Assembly (NCBI GenBank): GCA_024743215.1 | Contig: JANSWZ010000003.1 | Location: 310,001-374,000 of the forward strand | Reading direction: 5' to 3' | DNA: 64,000 nucleotides | From: Alphaproteobacteria bacterium | GTDB lineage: Bacteria > Pseudomonadota > Alphaproteobacteria > Rhizobiales > GCA-2746425 | Shown: in pieces, positions 51,424-60,390 of the stretch | How positions within the stretch are numbered: position 1 is the first letter of the stretch | Layout of the letters: every line of letters begins with the position of its first letter | The notes under the pieces: model-generated | The model's input: the letters and a program-made list of their open reading frames with translations, nothing else | Database searches by the model: none | Told to the model about the DNA's origin: nothing | Made by a program: the position numbers and the translations under genes

Positions 51424-51616
51424 GCAGCTTCGGTGATGCGGCTCATTCTTCATCACCTGACAGTAAAGAATGAGAACTGCAACTGAACGCAACATTCATG
51501 ACAATAGCGAGTTCTGGTATTCCGAAAGTGGACGTGTTGTTTGAACCAGGAGAGATCGGCCGTCCGGCAAACTGGCACCCTCATATTTGGGCCCTAAGCG
51601 GAGCGTTGAAGCGCGC

Positions 51617-52024
51617 CTATCTGATCACATGCACTGCGCAGTGGGCGTGACGGACGACCCGTGCAGCTGTCGATCCGAGAAAATAGTCCTGCAAGCCTGG
51701 CCGATGCGACGCGATGATGATGCAATCCACTTCATTGCCTTTAGCATATTCAACAATTGAACGGCCGGAATGCCCGGTGATCAAGACCGGCTCAACTTGC
51801 TCCTGATCGGCAATCTCATTGGCCAAATTGGCTTCAGCTTCGGCGCGCCGTTTTGCCAGTTGATCTGGGGGCAGATATTGTTGGGTATATCCGGCGACAT
51901 GTTCCAATACATGCAAGGCCGTGATTTTGCCGCCTTCATCCAGAAGCTTGTGGGCAAGATCAAGTGCAGATTTGGTGTCGCGTTCATGATCCAGGGCGAT
52001 GGGAACAAGAATATTTTTATACAT
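51617..52024 (-). CDS. Universal stress protein (UspA family)
   Basis: This 135-residue single-domain USP starts at ATG 52024 with GGAGG 7 nt upstream; the open frame continues upstream but is not needed. It begins MYKNILVPIALDHE. The nucleotide-binding end is IIIASHRPGLQDYFLGSTAA, close to the ATP-binding G-x2-G-x9-G-S/T pattern though the first Gly is Ala/Ser. The C-terminal CAVHVIR is standard. It may act in stress or anaerobic survival. The neighbours give no further clue. Confidence 0.85.
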   Translation of the reverse strand: MYKNILVPIALDHERDTKSALDLAHKLLDEGGKITALHVLEHVAGYTQQYLPPDQLAKRRAEAEANLANEIADQEQVEPVLITGHSGRSIVEYAKGNEVDCIIIASHRPGLQDYFLGSTAARVVRHAHCAVHVIR

Positions 52025-52586
52025 TTTCAACCTCCATTTTAGGTCACGATAGTCTCCCGGTTGTAACGTGCGTTGACCTGCATCAAACCGCCAACACACA
52101 GTTAGAATGGCAACCTTGTAGACCCTGTTCACAGAATGGGTCCGTCTCTACTGAGCAATAAGTGGCATTCGTCCAATTGCCGAACTGCAAGTGTGGATAA
52201 TTTCCCTTTACCCAAATCAGGGCCGACTGTGCCGGATTCAAGAGCAGACATTGCATCGGTCTCTGGCAACGGTCTGCGTTGAGACGAAGCAGATTTGCGA
52301 AGGTATTTTGCGCCAAAATTGATGCTTATCAACGCCTCCAAACACCAAGCTGCCAAGATAGACAGATAGACAGATAGACAGATGGACGTATCTGAACGGA
52401 ACTGTGATCAGACAAACGTTTGCATGTGGCTGTCGCCCAATCTCAATCGAGCTCTTGCAGCGCAGCAAGAGAAAACGGCGTTTCGGTGTTGCCAGAATCT
52501 CAGACCTGAACTTTTGGCGGTGTCAGTGGCCTTCCTCAATTCCAGGCGTTAGCGGCTGCAATTCAATGACAACCAGGGAGAAAACC
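52025..52586. other. Spacer between the universal stress protein and aldehyde dehydrogenase genes
   Basis: This 562-nt spacer lies between divergent genes. It contains a short tandem repeat at 52357-52385. I searched for a sigma-54 promoter, as ethanol-related aldehyde dehydrogenases often have one, and found no match with correct spacing. The open frame reaching up to 52404 in the dehydrogenase frame has no ribosome site and is treated as leader. Confidence 0.45.
52357..52385 (+). repeat. 8-bp tandem repeat (GATAGACA)
   Basis: Three copies of GATAGACA in a row followed by a variant GATGGACG. The perfect short unit is the kind that expands and contracts by slippage. It lies about 200 nt upstream of the dehydrogenase start, so it could change promoter spacing if variable. 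Confidence 0.8.
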
Positions 52587-54077
52587 ATGGCTTTCGAATT
52601 CAAGAAGAAATACGGAAATTTCATCAACGGCAACTTCGTTGACCCTATTGACGGCAAATATTTCGACAATACGAGTCCGGTAAACGGCAAGTTGCTGTGC
52701 CAAATAGCCCGCTCCAACGCAAAAGACATTGAAGCTGCACTTGATGCCGCGCATGCGGCTAAAGACGCCTGGGGTTCAACCAGCGTGACCGAACGCAGCA
52801 TCATACTGAACAAAATCGCGCAAGTGATGGAAGACAATCTGGCCATTCTGGCTGAGGCTGACACTTGGGATAACGGCAAACCCATTCGAGAAACAACCGG
52901 GGCCGACATCCCGCTCGCTATTGATCACTTCCGCTATTTCGCAGGCGCGATCAGAGCACAGGAAGGTTCGCTCGGCGAACTTGATAACGACACGGTTGCG
53001 TATCATTTCCATGAGCCGCTCGGTGTTGTCGGTCAGATCATTCCCTGGAATTTTCCGATCCTGATGGCCGTTTGGAAACTGGCTCCGGCTCTGGCCGCCG
53101 GGAATTGCATTGTTTTGAAACCAGCAGAACAGACGCCAGCATCGATTTTGGTCATGATGGAATTGGTCGGGCATTTGTTGCCACCGGGCGTGCTGAACAT
53201 TGTAAACGGTTTTGGCCTTGAAGCGGGCAAGCCTCTGGCATCCAGCAGTCGTATCGCAAAAATTGCGTTCACTGGCGAAACGACGACAGGCCGCTTGATC
53301 ATGCAATATGCCAGCGCCAACATCATTCCATGCACATTGGAGCTGGGCGGCAAGTCGCCGAATGTTTTCTTCAAGGATATCATGGACGAAGATGATGCAT
53401 TCCTGGACAAAGCCATTGAGGGCCTGGTTCTGTTTGCCTTCAATCAGGGCGAGGTTTGCACATGTCCAAGCCGCGCGCTTATTCATGAAGACATCTATGA
53501 TGAGTTCATGGCCCGTTGTCTGAAACGGATCGAGGCCATCGTGCAGGGCGATCCGTTGGATCCCAATACAATGGTGGGCGCGCAGGCATCGAGCGAACAG
53601 TTTGAAAAGATCCTGTCCTATATGGATATCGGACTGAAAGAAGGTGCAGAGCTTTTGATTGGCGGCGCTGAAGCCAAACAAACCGGCGATTTGAGTGGCG
53701 GATATTATATTGAGCCGACCGTCTTCAATGGCACCAACGATATGAGGATTTTCCAAGAGGAAATCTTTGGCCCGGTCCTCTCGGTCTGTACATTCAAGAG
53801 CGATGAGGAGGCTATGGAAATTGCCAATGACACGCTCTACGGTCTGGGCGCCGGTGTCTGGAGCCGCAATATCAACAAATGCTATCGCTTCGGACGCGGC
53901 ATTAAGGCTGGACGAGTCTGGACCAATTGTTATCACACCTATCCGGCACATGCGGCCTTCGGTGGATACAAACAATCGGGCATCGGGCGCGAAAATCATT
54001 TGATGATGCTTGGGCATTATCAAAAGACCAAAAACATGCTGGTCAGCTACAGCCCTCACAAGCAGGGGTTTTTCTGA
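52587..54077 (+). CDS. Aldehyde dehydrogenase (ExaC/AldA-like)
   Basis: The product has 496 residues from ATG 52587 (GGGAG 7 nt upstream). It is an NAD-dependent aldehyde dehydrogenase: [34 protein letters not shown] (cofactor), catalytic Glu in [12 protein letters not shown] and catalytic Cys in [11 protein letters not shown]. The GEVCTCPSR version is typical of acetaldehyde dehydrogenases such as ExaC, AcoD and AldA, which oxidise acetaldehyde from ethanol or acetoin. The DUF779 gene that follows is a standard partner. A stable hairpin lies between the two genes. Confidence 0.9.
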   Translation: MAFEFKKKYGNFINGNFVDPIDGKYFDNTSPVNGKLLCQIARSNAKDIEAALDAAHAAKDAWGSTSVTERSIILNKIAQVMEDNLAILAEADTWDNGKPIRETTGADIPLAIDHFRYFAGAIRAQEGSLGELDNDTVAYHFHEPLGVVGQIIPWNFPILMAVWKLAPALAAGNCIVLKPAEQTPASILVMMELVGHLLPPGVLNIVNGFGLEAGKPLASSSRIAKIAFTGETTTGRLIMQYASANIIPCTLELGGKSPNVFFKDIMDEDDAFLDKAIEGLVLFAFNQGEVCTCPSRALIHEDIYDEFMARCLKRIEAIVQGDPLDPNTMVGAQASSEQFEKILSYMDIGLKEGAELLIGGAEAKQTGDLSGGYYIEPTVFNGTNDMRIFQEEIFGPVLSVCTFKSDEEAMEIANDTLYGLGAGVWSRNINKCYRFGRGIKAGRVWTNCYHTYPAHAAFGGYKQSGIGRENHLMMLGHYQKTKNMLVSYSPHKQGFF

Positions 54078-54086
54078 GAAGACAAA

Positions 54087-54107
54087 GGGGCGTGTTTGGC
54101 ACGCCCC
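54087..54107 (+). other. Intercistronic hairpin between the aldehyde dehydrogenase and DUF779 genes
   Basis: Stem GGGGCGTG/CACGCCCC with loop TTTGG and no T-run. It probably stabilises the upstream mRNA or sets lower expression of the DUF779 gene; a weak terminator is possible. Confidence 0.6.
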
Positions 54108-54139
54108 CTTACCGGCAGGAACGAAGGGATGGTGCAATC

Positions 54140-54475
54140 ATGAAAGACCAGGTGGAAGCAACGGAAGCCGGGCTGCAACTCATCGCAGAAATCGTCGCAG
54201 ACCATGGGCCGGTCATGTTTCACCAATCGGGCGGCTGTTGCGACGGCTCGTCACCCATGTGTTATCCGTTGGGCGATCTGATCCTTGCAGATCATGATGT
54301 AAAACTGGGTGAAATAGGTGGTGCACCATTTTACATCGCTGGTGACCAATACAAGGCATGGAAACACACGCGATTGATCATTGATGTTGTTGAGGGGAAG
54401 GGTGGGATGTTTTCGCTCGATAATGGCCGGGGGAAACGTTTTTTGACCCGCTCCGAAATTTGTGCGGTTCCTTAA
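54140..54475 (+). CDS. DUF779 family protein
   Basis: The 111-residue protein matches DUF779 (PF05610): FHQSGGCCDGSSPMCYP, LGEIGGAPFYIAGDQYKAWK, FSLDNGRGKRFLTRSEIC. Three clustered Cys (CCDGSSPMC) may bind a metal. In many bacteria a DUF779 gene directly follows an acetaldehyde-type dehydrogenase gene, as here, which suggests a role in aldehyde oxidation or enzyme maturation. No activity is established. The frame extends upstream inside the dehydrogenase gene; the ATG at 54140 is the natural start. Confidence 0.85.
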   Translation: MKDQVEATEAGLQLIAEIVADHGPVMFHQSGGCCDGSSPMCYPLGDLILADHDVKLGEIGGAPFYIAGDQYKAWKHTRLIIDVVEGKGGMFSLDNGRGKRFLTRSEICAVP

Positions 54476-54957
54476 AAACAGTCGGCTCTGTTCGATTGAA
54501 TTGATGATCATCTCGTGCACGAACTACCGCTCCCGCCCAGGCCGTATTCATCGAAAACCTGACGACGGACCGACTGACTTTTGCACTTGGTAGCTTTGTC
54601 AGGAGGGTGTGTGAAAACGCGCTCGATCAAGGTGACCGAGATGATTTTGACTGTTTTGTTCATTTTGGCAATAGCGTAAACAGCGGCTTCGAGCCCATTG
54701 TGAATGACGCTGCATGGTGCACCAATGGCTGATATCCTCAGCTTTCGGTTGTTCCAACAATTTCCAGGCTTTTGGAACTGAGTTTCTGCATCAGCAAGTG
54801 AGTTTCCCAAGAGGGATCATCTGCGGCAAGCAGCGCGAATCTTTCTTCCGGACCTGTAGTTTGGACACACCGGCAGATCTAACCTTAAATTCAACGTTTA
54901 TGGTTGGTTTAAAAACGAGCGCTGTGATTGAGTTACGCTTCATACAAATTCGTCAGT
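54476..54957. other. Spacer downstream of DUF779, before the GntR gene
   Basis: This 482-nt spacer is flanked by converging genes. No ORF on either strand has a ribosome site together with family resemblance; the longest, on the minus strand at 54508-54810, ends in an odd Gly/Ser/Cys-rich tail. It may hold a decayed gene, but I cannot name one. No terminator is clear. Confidence 0.4.
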
Positions 54958-55599
54958 TCATGCAAGCGCCTTCAGCAGGCTTGGGAGGCGCGAGCCTTGG
55001 AGCATCATGTGGTCTCGCATAAGGTTGTTTGCGTGCAGGCCATTTTTGTCAAAAATTGCTTCGCTTATTTCGCGGTGCTCTTCAAACGACTTCTCCAGCC
55101 TTCCGAGAACTTCGTAAGGCATGAGGCGGTAAACGTTAATTCGTGATTGAATTTGCACCAGTTGGTCGACCAGCCAGGCGTTACCGCTGGCCTTATGTAT
55201 CGCGCTGTGGAATTCCAGATTAGCAGCCGCATAGGCTGGAATGTCGGCTGCCTTTGCAGCGACCCGGCACTGTTCCAGGCCAGCCTGGATCGCCTTTTTG
55301 TCTGACTGGGTCAACATGTCACTCGCTAACCTGCAGGCCATGCCTTCTAGTTCTGCGGCCACTTCAAACAGATCATTCAGCTCTTTCGCGGTCAAAATGC
55401 GCACCATCGCGCCCTTGCGCGGACGGGTTTCGAGCAATCCACAGTCCACCATGGAGCGGATCGCCTCACGTATCGGGGTCCGACTTACACCAAAGCGTCT
55501 GGCAAGATCAGCCTCTTCAAGCTGATCGCCGGGTTTCAGTAAACCGCTGAAAATTTCATGCTTTAGCTGCTCAATGAGCTTGTCTGATGCGCGTACCAT
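54958..55599 (-). CDS. GntR-family regulator with FCD effector domain
   Basis: The 213-residue FadR-type GntR regulator has an N-terminal winged helix (PGDQLEEADLARRFGVSRTP, REAIRSMVDCGLLETRPRKG) and a C-terminal FCD domain. The metal/ligand residues are in the helices around NLEFHSAIHKASGN, RINVYRLMPYEV and EHREISEAI. FCD regulators bind organic acids. It diverges from the TRAP transporter operon across 131 nt, which holds a palindrome, so it probably represses or activates that operon and itself in response to the transported acid. Confidence 0.88.
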   Translation of the reverse strand: MVRASDKLIEQLKHEIFSGLLKPGDQLEEADLARRFGVSRTPIREAIRSMVDCGLLETRPRKGAMVRILTAKELNDLFEVAAELEGMACRLASDMLTQSDKKAIQAGLEQCRVAAKAADIPAYAAANLEFHSAIHKASGNAWLVDQLVQIQSRINVYRLMPYEVLGRLEKSFEEHREISEAIFDKNGLHANNLMRDHMMLQGSRLPSLLKALA

Positions 55600-55683
55600 T
55601 TTCGCTCCTTTAGCACCTTTCCTTAGGCGTTTCTAAATGATTGCGCCAGCCCAAAGAAATTCATAAAGATTTTTTTAGTTGAT

Positions 55684-55704
55684 ATATGTATCCATATAAT
55701 GCAT
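55684..55704. promoter_or_regulatory. Palindromic operator candidate between gntR and the TRAP operon
   Basis: ATATG-TATC-CATAT (55684-55697) is a 14-bp inverted repeat, followed at once by ATGCAT (55699-55704). It lies 27 nt before the dctP start, right where a FadR-type GntR repressor would block transcription or the ribosome site. The exact recognition sequence of this regulator is unknown. Confidence 0.4.
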
Positions 55705-55730
55705 ATAATAATCCACAAGGAGGAATCACA

Positions 55731-56711
55731 ATGACGAGTTTTGTAAAAACCACAACACTTTCGTTTCTATTGGCCGGGGGATCTGCGCAAGCTGAAGAGC
55801 TTCGTCTATCGCATCAATGGTCGACCAGTGATGTACGGCATGAGGTAGCACAGATTGTTGCCGATGAAGTTGCCGCTGCCGGTGTCGATCTGAAGATCAC
55901 TATCTTTCCATCGAAATCGCTTTTCAAACCACGCGAACAGTATCGTCCGTTGTCACGGGGCCAGTTGGACATGACAGTCTTTCCCTTGTCATATGCTGGC
56001 GGCCAGCAGCCTGCGTTCAATCTGACGCTGATGCCAGGCCTTGTGAAAAACCACGATCATGCCGCGCGTCTGAGCCATTCACCATTCATGCAAGTCCTTG
56101 AGGAAAAGATGGCAGAAGATGATGTTATGGTGCTGGTGCACGGCTATCTCGCCGGAGGATTTGTGGGCAAAGACAGCTGTATCACGCATCCGGACGATGT
56201 CGCTGGTTTGCAAACACGGGCGGCGGGAAAATCCTTTGAACAGATGCTGGTTGGTGCGGATGCATCGATAACGTCGATGGCCTCGTCCGAAATCTATTCT
56301 GCGATGCAGACTGGGGTTTTGGATGCGGCGAACACGTCGTCCTCGTCTTTCGTTTCTTATCGGATCTTTGAGCAGGTGGCGTGTTATACCCCGGCATCAG
56401 ACATCGCATTGTGGTTCCTGTATCAGCCGTTGCTGATGAACAAATCTACGTTTGATGGTCTCTCAGAAAGTCAGCAATCCGCGCTTTTGGCCGCAGCAGA
56501 GGTGGCAGAGACCCATTATCTGATGCAGGCCAAACTACAGGACGCAGCCTCTGTTGAGGTGTTTCAGGCAGCCGGCGTGGAAATCGCGAAAATGACGGCC
56601 GAAGACTTCGCCGCCTGGAAGGCTCTCGCTCAGAAAACGTCCTATGCGGCTTTCGTTGCGGATGTTCCAGGTGGTCAGGAATTGCTTGATTTGGCACTCG
56701 CCGTAGAATGA
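55731..56711 (+). CDS. dctP: TRAP transporter substrate-binding protein (DctP)
   Basis: The product has 326 residues from ATG 55731 with AGGAGG upstream. A short signal peptide (TLSFLLAGGSAQAEE) is followed by a DctP domain. The family Arg and ligand region is in DVAGLQTRAAGKSFEQMLVG, with SSEIYSAMQTGVLDAANTSS after it. Periplasmic DctP proteins bind a carboxylate through an Arg-carboxylate bridge and deliver it to the membrane subunits. The genes that follow suggest a small mono- or dicarboxylic acid. It is first in the operon. Confidence 0.88.
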   Translation: MTSFVKTTTLSFLLAGGSAQAEELRLSHQWSTSDVRHEVAQIVADEVAAAGVDLKITIFPSKSLFKPREQYRPLSRGQLDMTVFPLSYAGGQQPAFNLTLMPGLVKNHDHAARLSHSPFMQVLEEKMAEDDVMVLVHGYLAGGFVGKDSCITHPDDVAGLQTRAAGKSFEQMLVGADASITSMASSEIYSAMQTGVLDAANTSSSSFVSYRIFEQVACYTPASDIALWFLYQPLLMNKSTFDGLSESQQSALLAAAEVAETHYLMQAKLQDAASVEVFQAAGVEIAKMTAEDFAAWKALAQKTSYAAFVADVPGGQELLDLALAVE

Positions 56712-56718
56712 CGCGATC

Positions 56719-56743
56719 GATGAGGGGCGCTGTGCCCCTCATC
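56719..56743 (+). other. Intercistronic hairpin between dctP and dctQ
   Basis: A 10-bp stem GATGAGGGGC/GCCCCTCATC with loop GCTGT and no long T-run. Such hairpins after binding-protein genes raise the level of the binding protein over the membrane subunits by stabilising the upstream mRNA or partly stopping transcription. Confidence 0.75.
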
Positions 56744-56775
56744 CTTTCGCTTTCCCAAAATTGAGGAAGTCCGAC

Positions 56776-57327
56776 ATGGCAAGCCATGCCCCTTCTACTG
56801 TCCAACGCACAAAAGACGACAACGCCTTTGTGCGGACAGTGCAAACCGTTTCAGGTGTCGCCGGGTGGTGTTCTGCTCTGATGATCATGGCAGCGGTGTT
56901 TCTGACCTGCCAGATGATTTTCATCCGTTTCGTTTTGAACGGATCAACCGTCTGGCAGACCGAGATCGTCGTGTTCCTGGTCATCGCCGCGACACTTGTA
57001 GGCCTGCCGTTTGTGCAATTTCAGCGCGGCCATGTGAATGTGGACCTGATCCCGCTCGTTCTGAAAGGAAAGGCCCGCTACGGGCTGGCAATTGTCACTC
57101 TTACGCTGTCGATCTTGATCACCTGTGTGATGCTTTTTTACGGCTATGAGCATTGGCATGTTGCCTGGGCGCGTAGCTGGAAATCTGACACGGTCACTGC
57201 GGTTCCTTTGTGGATTCCATACCTGTCGCTGCCCGTAGGTTTTGGATTGCTACTACTGCAACTGATTGCGGATCTTGTGGCCCTTCTTACCAAATCTGAA
57301 ACGCCGTTTGGGCTGGAGGCATCGTAA
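56776..57327 (+). CDS. dctQ: TRAP transporter small permease (DctQ)
   Basis: This 183-residue protein has four transmembrane helices: about 32-54 (WCSALMIMAAVFLTCQMIF), 63-85 (QTEIVVFLVIAATLVGLPFV), 104-126 and 148-168 (LPVGFGLLLLQLIADL). QFQRGHVNVDLIPL between helices 2 and 3 is the family signature. The ATG at 56776 has GAGGA upstream and is preferred over TTG 56761. Its stop overlaps the dctM start by one base (TAATG). Confidence 0.88.
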   Translation: MASHAPSTVQRTKDDNAFVRTVQTVSGVAGWCSALMIMAAVFLTCQMIFIRFVLNGSTVWQTEIVVFLVIAATLVGLPFVQFQRGHVNVDLIPLVLKGKARYGLAIVTLTLSILITCVMLFYGYEHWHVAWARSWKSDTVTAVPLWIPYLSLPVGFGLLLLQLIADLVALLTKSETPFGLEAS

Positions 57328-58643
57328 TGGATCCCCTCATTTTGGGTGCTCTTATTGGCATCTCAACCATCATCGTCCTGTTTTCTGGCGTCTCGGTCGG
57401 TGTAGGATTGCTAGTCGTCTCCGCCGGTTTTTTGATGAGTTTCGATGGGATGCGTTCACTTGAACTGATGCCCGAAATTTTCTTTGGCAAGCTTGATAGC
57501 TTTGCCCTTTTGTCGATCCCGATGTTCATAATAATGGGGGCCTCTATCGCCTCAACCCGCGCAGGCGCTGATCTCTATGAGGCTCTGGAACGTTGGTTGA
57601 CCCGCGTGCCGGGTGGCCTTGTAATCTCCAATCTTGGGGCCTGTGCCTTGTTCTCGGCGATGTCCGGGTCGAGCCCGGCAACCTGTGCCGCGATTGGAAA
57701 AATGGGCATCCCGGAAATGCGCAAACGCGGCTACCCCGAAGGCATCGCGACAGGGTCTATCGCGGCAGGCGGCACGCTTGGCATCCTGATCCCGCCCTCG
57801 ATCACAATGATTGTATATGGCATCGCGACTGAAACCTCGATTGGCCGCCTATTTCTGGCTGGTGTTCTTCCGGGGCTTTTGCTTGTTGGGTTGTTCATGG
57901 CGTGGTCGCTTTACGCAACGTGGAAGTCTGGCGACACAAACCTGTTATCAACCCGCAGTTACTCTTGGAGAGAAAAATTCGAGGTTTTGCCCCGCGTTTT
58001 GCCCTTCGTTGGCATCATCATCGGCGTTCTTTATGCGATGTATGGTGGTGTTGCGACACCCTCGGAAACCGCAGCCGTCGGTGCGCTGATGTGCCTTGCT
58101 GTCGCGATTGTGATTTACAAGCTATACGACATCAGCAAGATCTGGACCATCCTGCAGGACAGCACCAAAGAAAGCGTGATGATACTGTTCATCATTGCGG
58201 CCGCTGGTGTGTTTTCCTACATGCTCTCTAGCCTGTCCATTACACAAAGCATTGCCACATGGATCGGGACGCTGGACGTGAACCCTTGGGTTCTCATGAT
58301 TGCGGTCAATATCTTCCTGATCATTGCAGGGTTCTTTCTGCCTCCCGTGGCGGTGATTTTGATGGCCGCACCGATTCTGTTGCCGATTATCACGACCGCA
58401 GGCTTTGACCCGATCTGGTTCGCTGTCATTCTGACGATCAACATGGAAATCGGACTGATTTCCCCTCCTGTGGGCCTGAACCTTTACGTGATTAACGGCA
58501 TCGCGCCCGATATCTCGTTGCGCACGATTCTGATGGGCTCCCTCCCGTTTGTCGCCTGCATGCTGCTTGCCATAGTTCTGCTTTGCCTGTTCCCCGGAAT
58601 CGCGACCTGGTTGCCCGAAGCTGTCATGGGCCCGGCTCTGTAG
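57327..58643 (+). CDS. dctM: TRAP transporter large permease (DctM)
   Basis: The 438-residue DctM subunit has about twelve helices, with GSSPATCAAIGKMGIPEMRK, GSIAAGGTLGILIPPSITMI (helix-turn binding site) and NMEIGLISPPVGLNLYVING in the second half. It is the sodium-driven channel subunit of the TRAP transporter and is translationally coupled to dctQ. The length is standard. The isomerase gene follows after 24 nt. Confidence 0.92.
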   Translation: MDPLILGALIGISTIIVLFSGVSVGVGLLVVSAGFLMSFDGMRSLELMPEIFFGKLDSFALLSIPMFIIMGASIASTRAGADLYEALERWLTRVPGGLVISNLGACALFSAMSGSSPATCAAIGKMGIPEMRKRGYPEGIATGSIAAGGTLGILIPPSITMIVYGIATETSIGRLFLAGVLPGLLLVGLFMAWSLYATWKSGDTNLLSTRSYSWREKFEVLPRVLPFVGIIIGVLYAMYGGVATPSETAAVGALMCLAVAIVIYKLYDISKIWTILQDSTKESVMILFIIAAAGVFSYMLSSLSITQSIATWIGTLDVNPWVLMIAVNIFLIIAGFFLPPVAVILMAAPILLPIITTAGFDPIWFAVILTINMEIGLISPPVGLNLYVINGIAPDISLRTILMGSLPFVACMLLAIVLLCLFPGIATWLPEAVMGPAL

Positions 58644-58667
58644 TGCCCTATCTCAAGGAAGAAACAA

Positions 58668-59453
58668 ATGTCCCATACATCCAACTACCGCCGCGTTGGA
58701 CTGATCGTTCCCAGCTCGAACGTGACAATGGAAACTGAAATTCCGGCACTCTTGAAAGCCCGCGAAACTGTTCTGCCACATCGCTTTACGTTCCATTCGT
58801 CGCGCATGCGGATGAAAAGCGTCGTCAAGGAAGAGCTGGAGGCGATGGACGCCGATAGTGTGCGGTGCGCGATCGAATTGTCGGACGCCGCCGTCGAGGT
58901 GCAGGCCTATGCCTGCCTTGTCGCGATCATGTCCATGGGGAGAGGTTATCATTGTGCATCGCGTGAAAAACTGGAAAAAGCTGCTGCTGAGAATGGCTGC
59001 CCTACACCGGTTCTGAACTCCGCCGGTGCCTTGATTGACGGAATGAAGGATATGGGTATCAAAAAAGTGTCAATCATCTGCCCTTACATGAAACCGCTTA
59101 CCCAGATGGTGGTGGATTACATCGAAAACGAAGGGATTGAAGTGCAGGACTTCCTTGCACTTGAGATCCCCGACAACCTTCAAGTTGCATCTCAGGACCC
59201 GACGGCCCCGGCCGAGCTTTGGCGCAAACTGGATTTGCGGGGCGTGGATGCTATTGTTGCGTCCGCTTGCGTTCAGATGCCATCGTTGCCAGCAATTGAG
59301 ATGATTGAACGTGCTTCCGGCTTGCCCACCTTGTCTGCGGCGGCAGCAACGACGCGCCAGATCTTGCGCAGTCTTGACCTGACTGAAATTGCGCCGGGCG
59401 GTGGCGCTTTGCTTGCCAACGGTCTGCCAGCGGCTTTGCCGAAAGTGGCCTGA
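58668..59453 (+). CDS. Maleate isomerase / Asp-Glu racemase superfamily enzyme
   Basis: The 261-residue enzyme begins RRVGLIVPSSNVTMETEIPA, the near-exact N-terminal signature of maleate cis-trans isomerases. The two catalytic Cys regions are YACLVAIMSMG (first) and VASACVQMPSLPAI (second), as expected for the fold. Maleate isomerase converts maleate to fumarate by a Cys-adduct mechanism, feeding the TCA cycle. Arylmalonate decarboxylase and hydantoin racemase are relatives and remain possible. Its place right after the TRAP genes suggests that it acts on the imported acid. Confidence 0.82.
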   Translation: MSHTSNYRRVGLIVPSSNVTMETEIPALLKARETVLPHRFTFHSSRMRMKSVVKEELEAMDADSVRCAIELSDAAVEVQAYACLVAIMSMGRGYHCASREKLEKAAAENGCPTPVLNSAGALIDGMKDMGIKKVSIICPYMKPLTQMVVDYIENEGIEVQDFLALEIPDNLQVASQDPTAPAELWRKLDLRGVDAIVASACVQMPSLPAIEMIERASGLPTLSAAAATTRQILRSLDLTEIAPGGGALLANGLPAALPKVA

Positions 59454-59508
59454 CAACAGTAGGCGTAGCGCGTATCGGTGCCGCGCACCAAGAACTGAAG
59501 GACATACA

Positions 59509-60291
59509 GTGGAAAGCAAGGTTTCCATCTTTCCGATCACACAAGCAACAACTGCCACGTTCACAGAGCTCTATTTTCGCCTGACGTTTTTCTTTTTCAT
59601 TCAACGTGGCAGCAAATACGTTTTCAGCCCCAAACAAGGCGAAATGCTTGGCGAAGAAGGAGATCTGATGATCTTTCCGCCCGGCTCGTTGGTGACCATG
59701 GAAAATCGACCGGTGATGGAGGGTGATTACCGTGCTTTGGGTGTCTGTTATACCCACGATCTGATCAACAGCGTATTTTCAGATTTGCCCAAAACTCGTG
59801 CGGCCAAGGGCGTCCAGATCGTACGCGCGGCTGAGCATAGCTCGTCTGAGATTCTAAGGCTGATCCAAGACACTTTGGATAACGACGCGCTGCCCGACAC
59901 AATCCGCGATCACCGATTGTTAGAGCCGCTTTTATGGTTGCGCGAGCAAGGATTTTATCTGCCCACACAGGTGGAAGATGACCCGATCAGTCAAGTTCGC
60001 AGTCTGATTGAAACGGATCTCAGCCACTCCTGGATGGCTGATGAAGTCGCCGGACACTTCGCCATGAGTGGAGCAACGATGCGACGGTGGCTTTCGAAGA
60101 ACGGTCAGGGTTTTGCCAGGATCCTGCTCTATACGCGGTTGGAACACGGGTTGAGTTTGCTGCAAACAACGGACGCCCAAGTGTCCGAAATTGCGCTGAA
60201 ATGCGGCTTCAAAACTCCGTCGCATTTTTCCGATGCTTTCCGCAAAAGGTTTGGAATTAAGCCAAAGGACATCCGCTCAGCGGCAAATTGA
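59509..60291 (+). CDS. AraC-family transcriptional regulator
   Basis: The product has 260 residues from GTG 59509 (AAGGA 7 nt upstream). The N-terminal cupin-like sensing region is FFFIQRGSKYVFSPKQGEML...IFPPGSLVTMENRPV, and the C-terminal double helix-turn-helix (about 160-258) is DEVAGHFAMSGATMRRWLSK and VSEIALKCGFKTPSHFSDAF. It ends FGIKPKDIRSAAN. Similar to activators of ExsA/InvF/GadX layout. As last gene of the TRAP-isomerase unit, it is a second regulator beside GntR and probably acts on the unit or on an unlinked target. Confidence 0.85.
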   Translation: MESKVSIFPITQATTATFTELYFRLTFFFFIQRGSKYVFSPKQGEMLGEEGDLMIFPPGSLVTMENRPVMEGDYRALGVCYTHDLINSVFSDLPKTRAAKGVQIVRAAEHSSSEILRLIQDTLDNDALPDTIRDHRLLEPLLWLREQGFYLPTQVEDDPISQVRSLIETDLSHSWMADEVAGHFAMSGATMRRWLSKNGQGFARILLYTRLEHGLSLLQTTDAQVSEIALKCGFKTPSHFSDAFRKRFGIKPKDIRSAAN

Positions 60292-60390
60292 TCGAATTGC
60301 GACAATTGTTGACTGGGAGCCGGAAGCGGCGGGGCTTCGGACTGGCTAGATTGGCCTCATCAACAACAATGACCCCAGAAGGACTGAACA

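Noticed and set aside
52357-52385. Short repeats considered as a CRISPR array
   Set aside because: Units are 8 bp, contiguous and without spacers; no cas gene is in the window.
52025-52586. Sigma-54 promoter for the aldehyde dehydrogenase gene
   Set aside because: TGGCAT and TTGC occur near 52160-52185 but the distance between GG and GC is wrong for a -24/-12 promoter.
54508-54810. Minus-strand frame after DUF779, considered as a transposase remnant
   Set aside because: No ribosome site and no motif I could assign to a transposase family.
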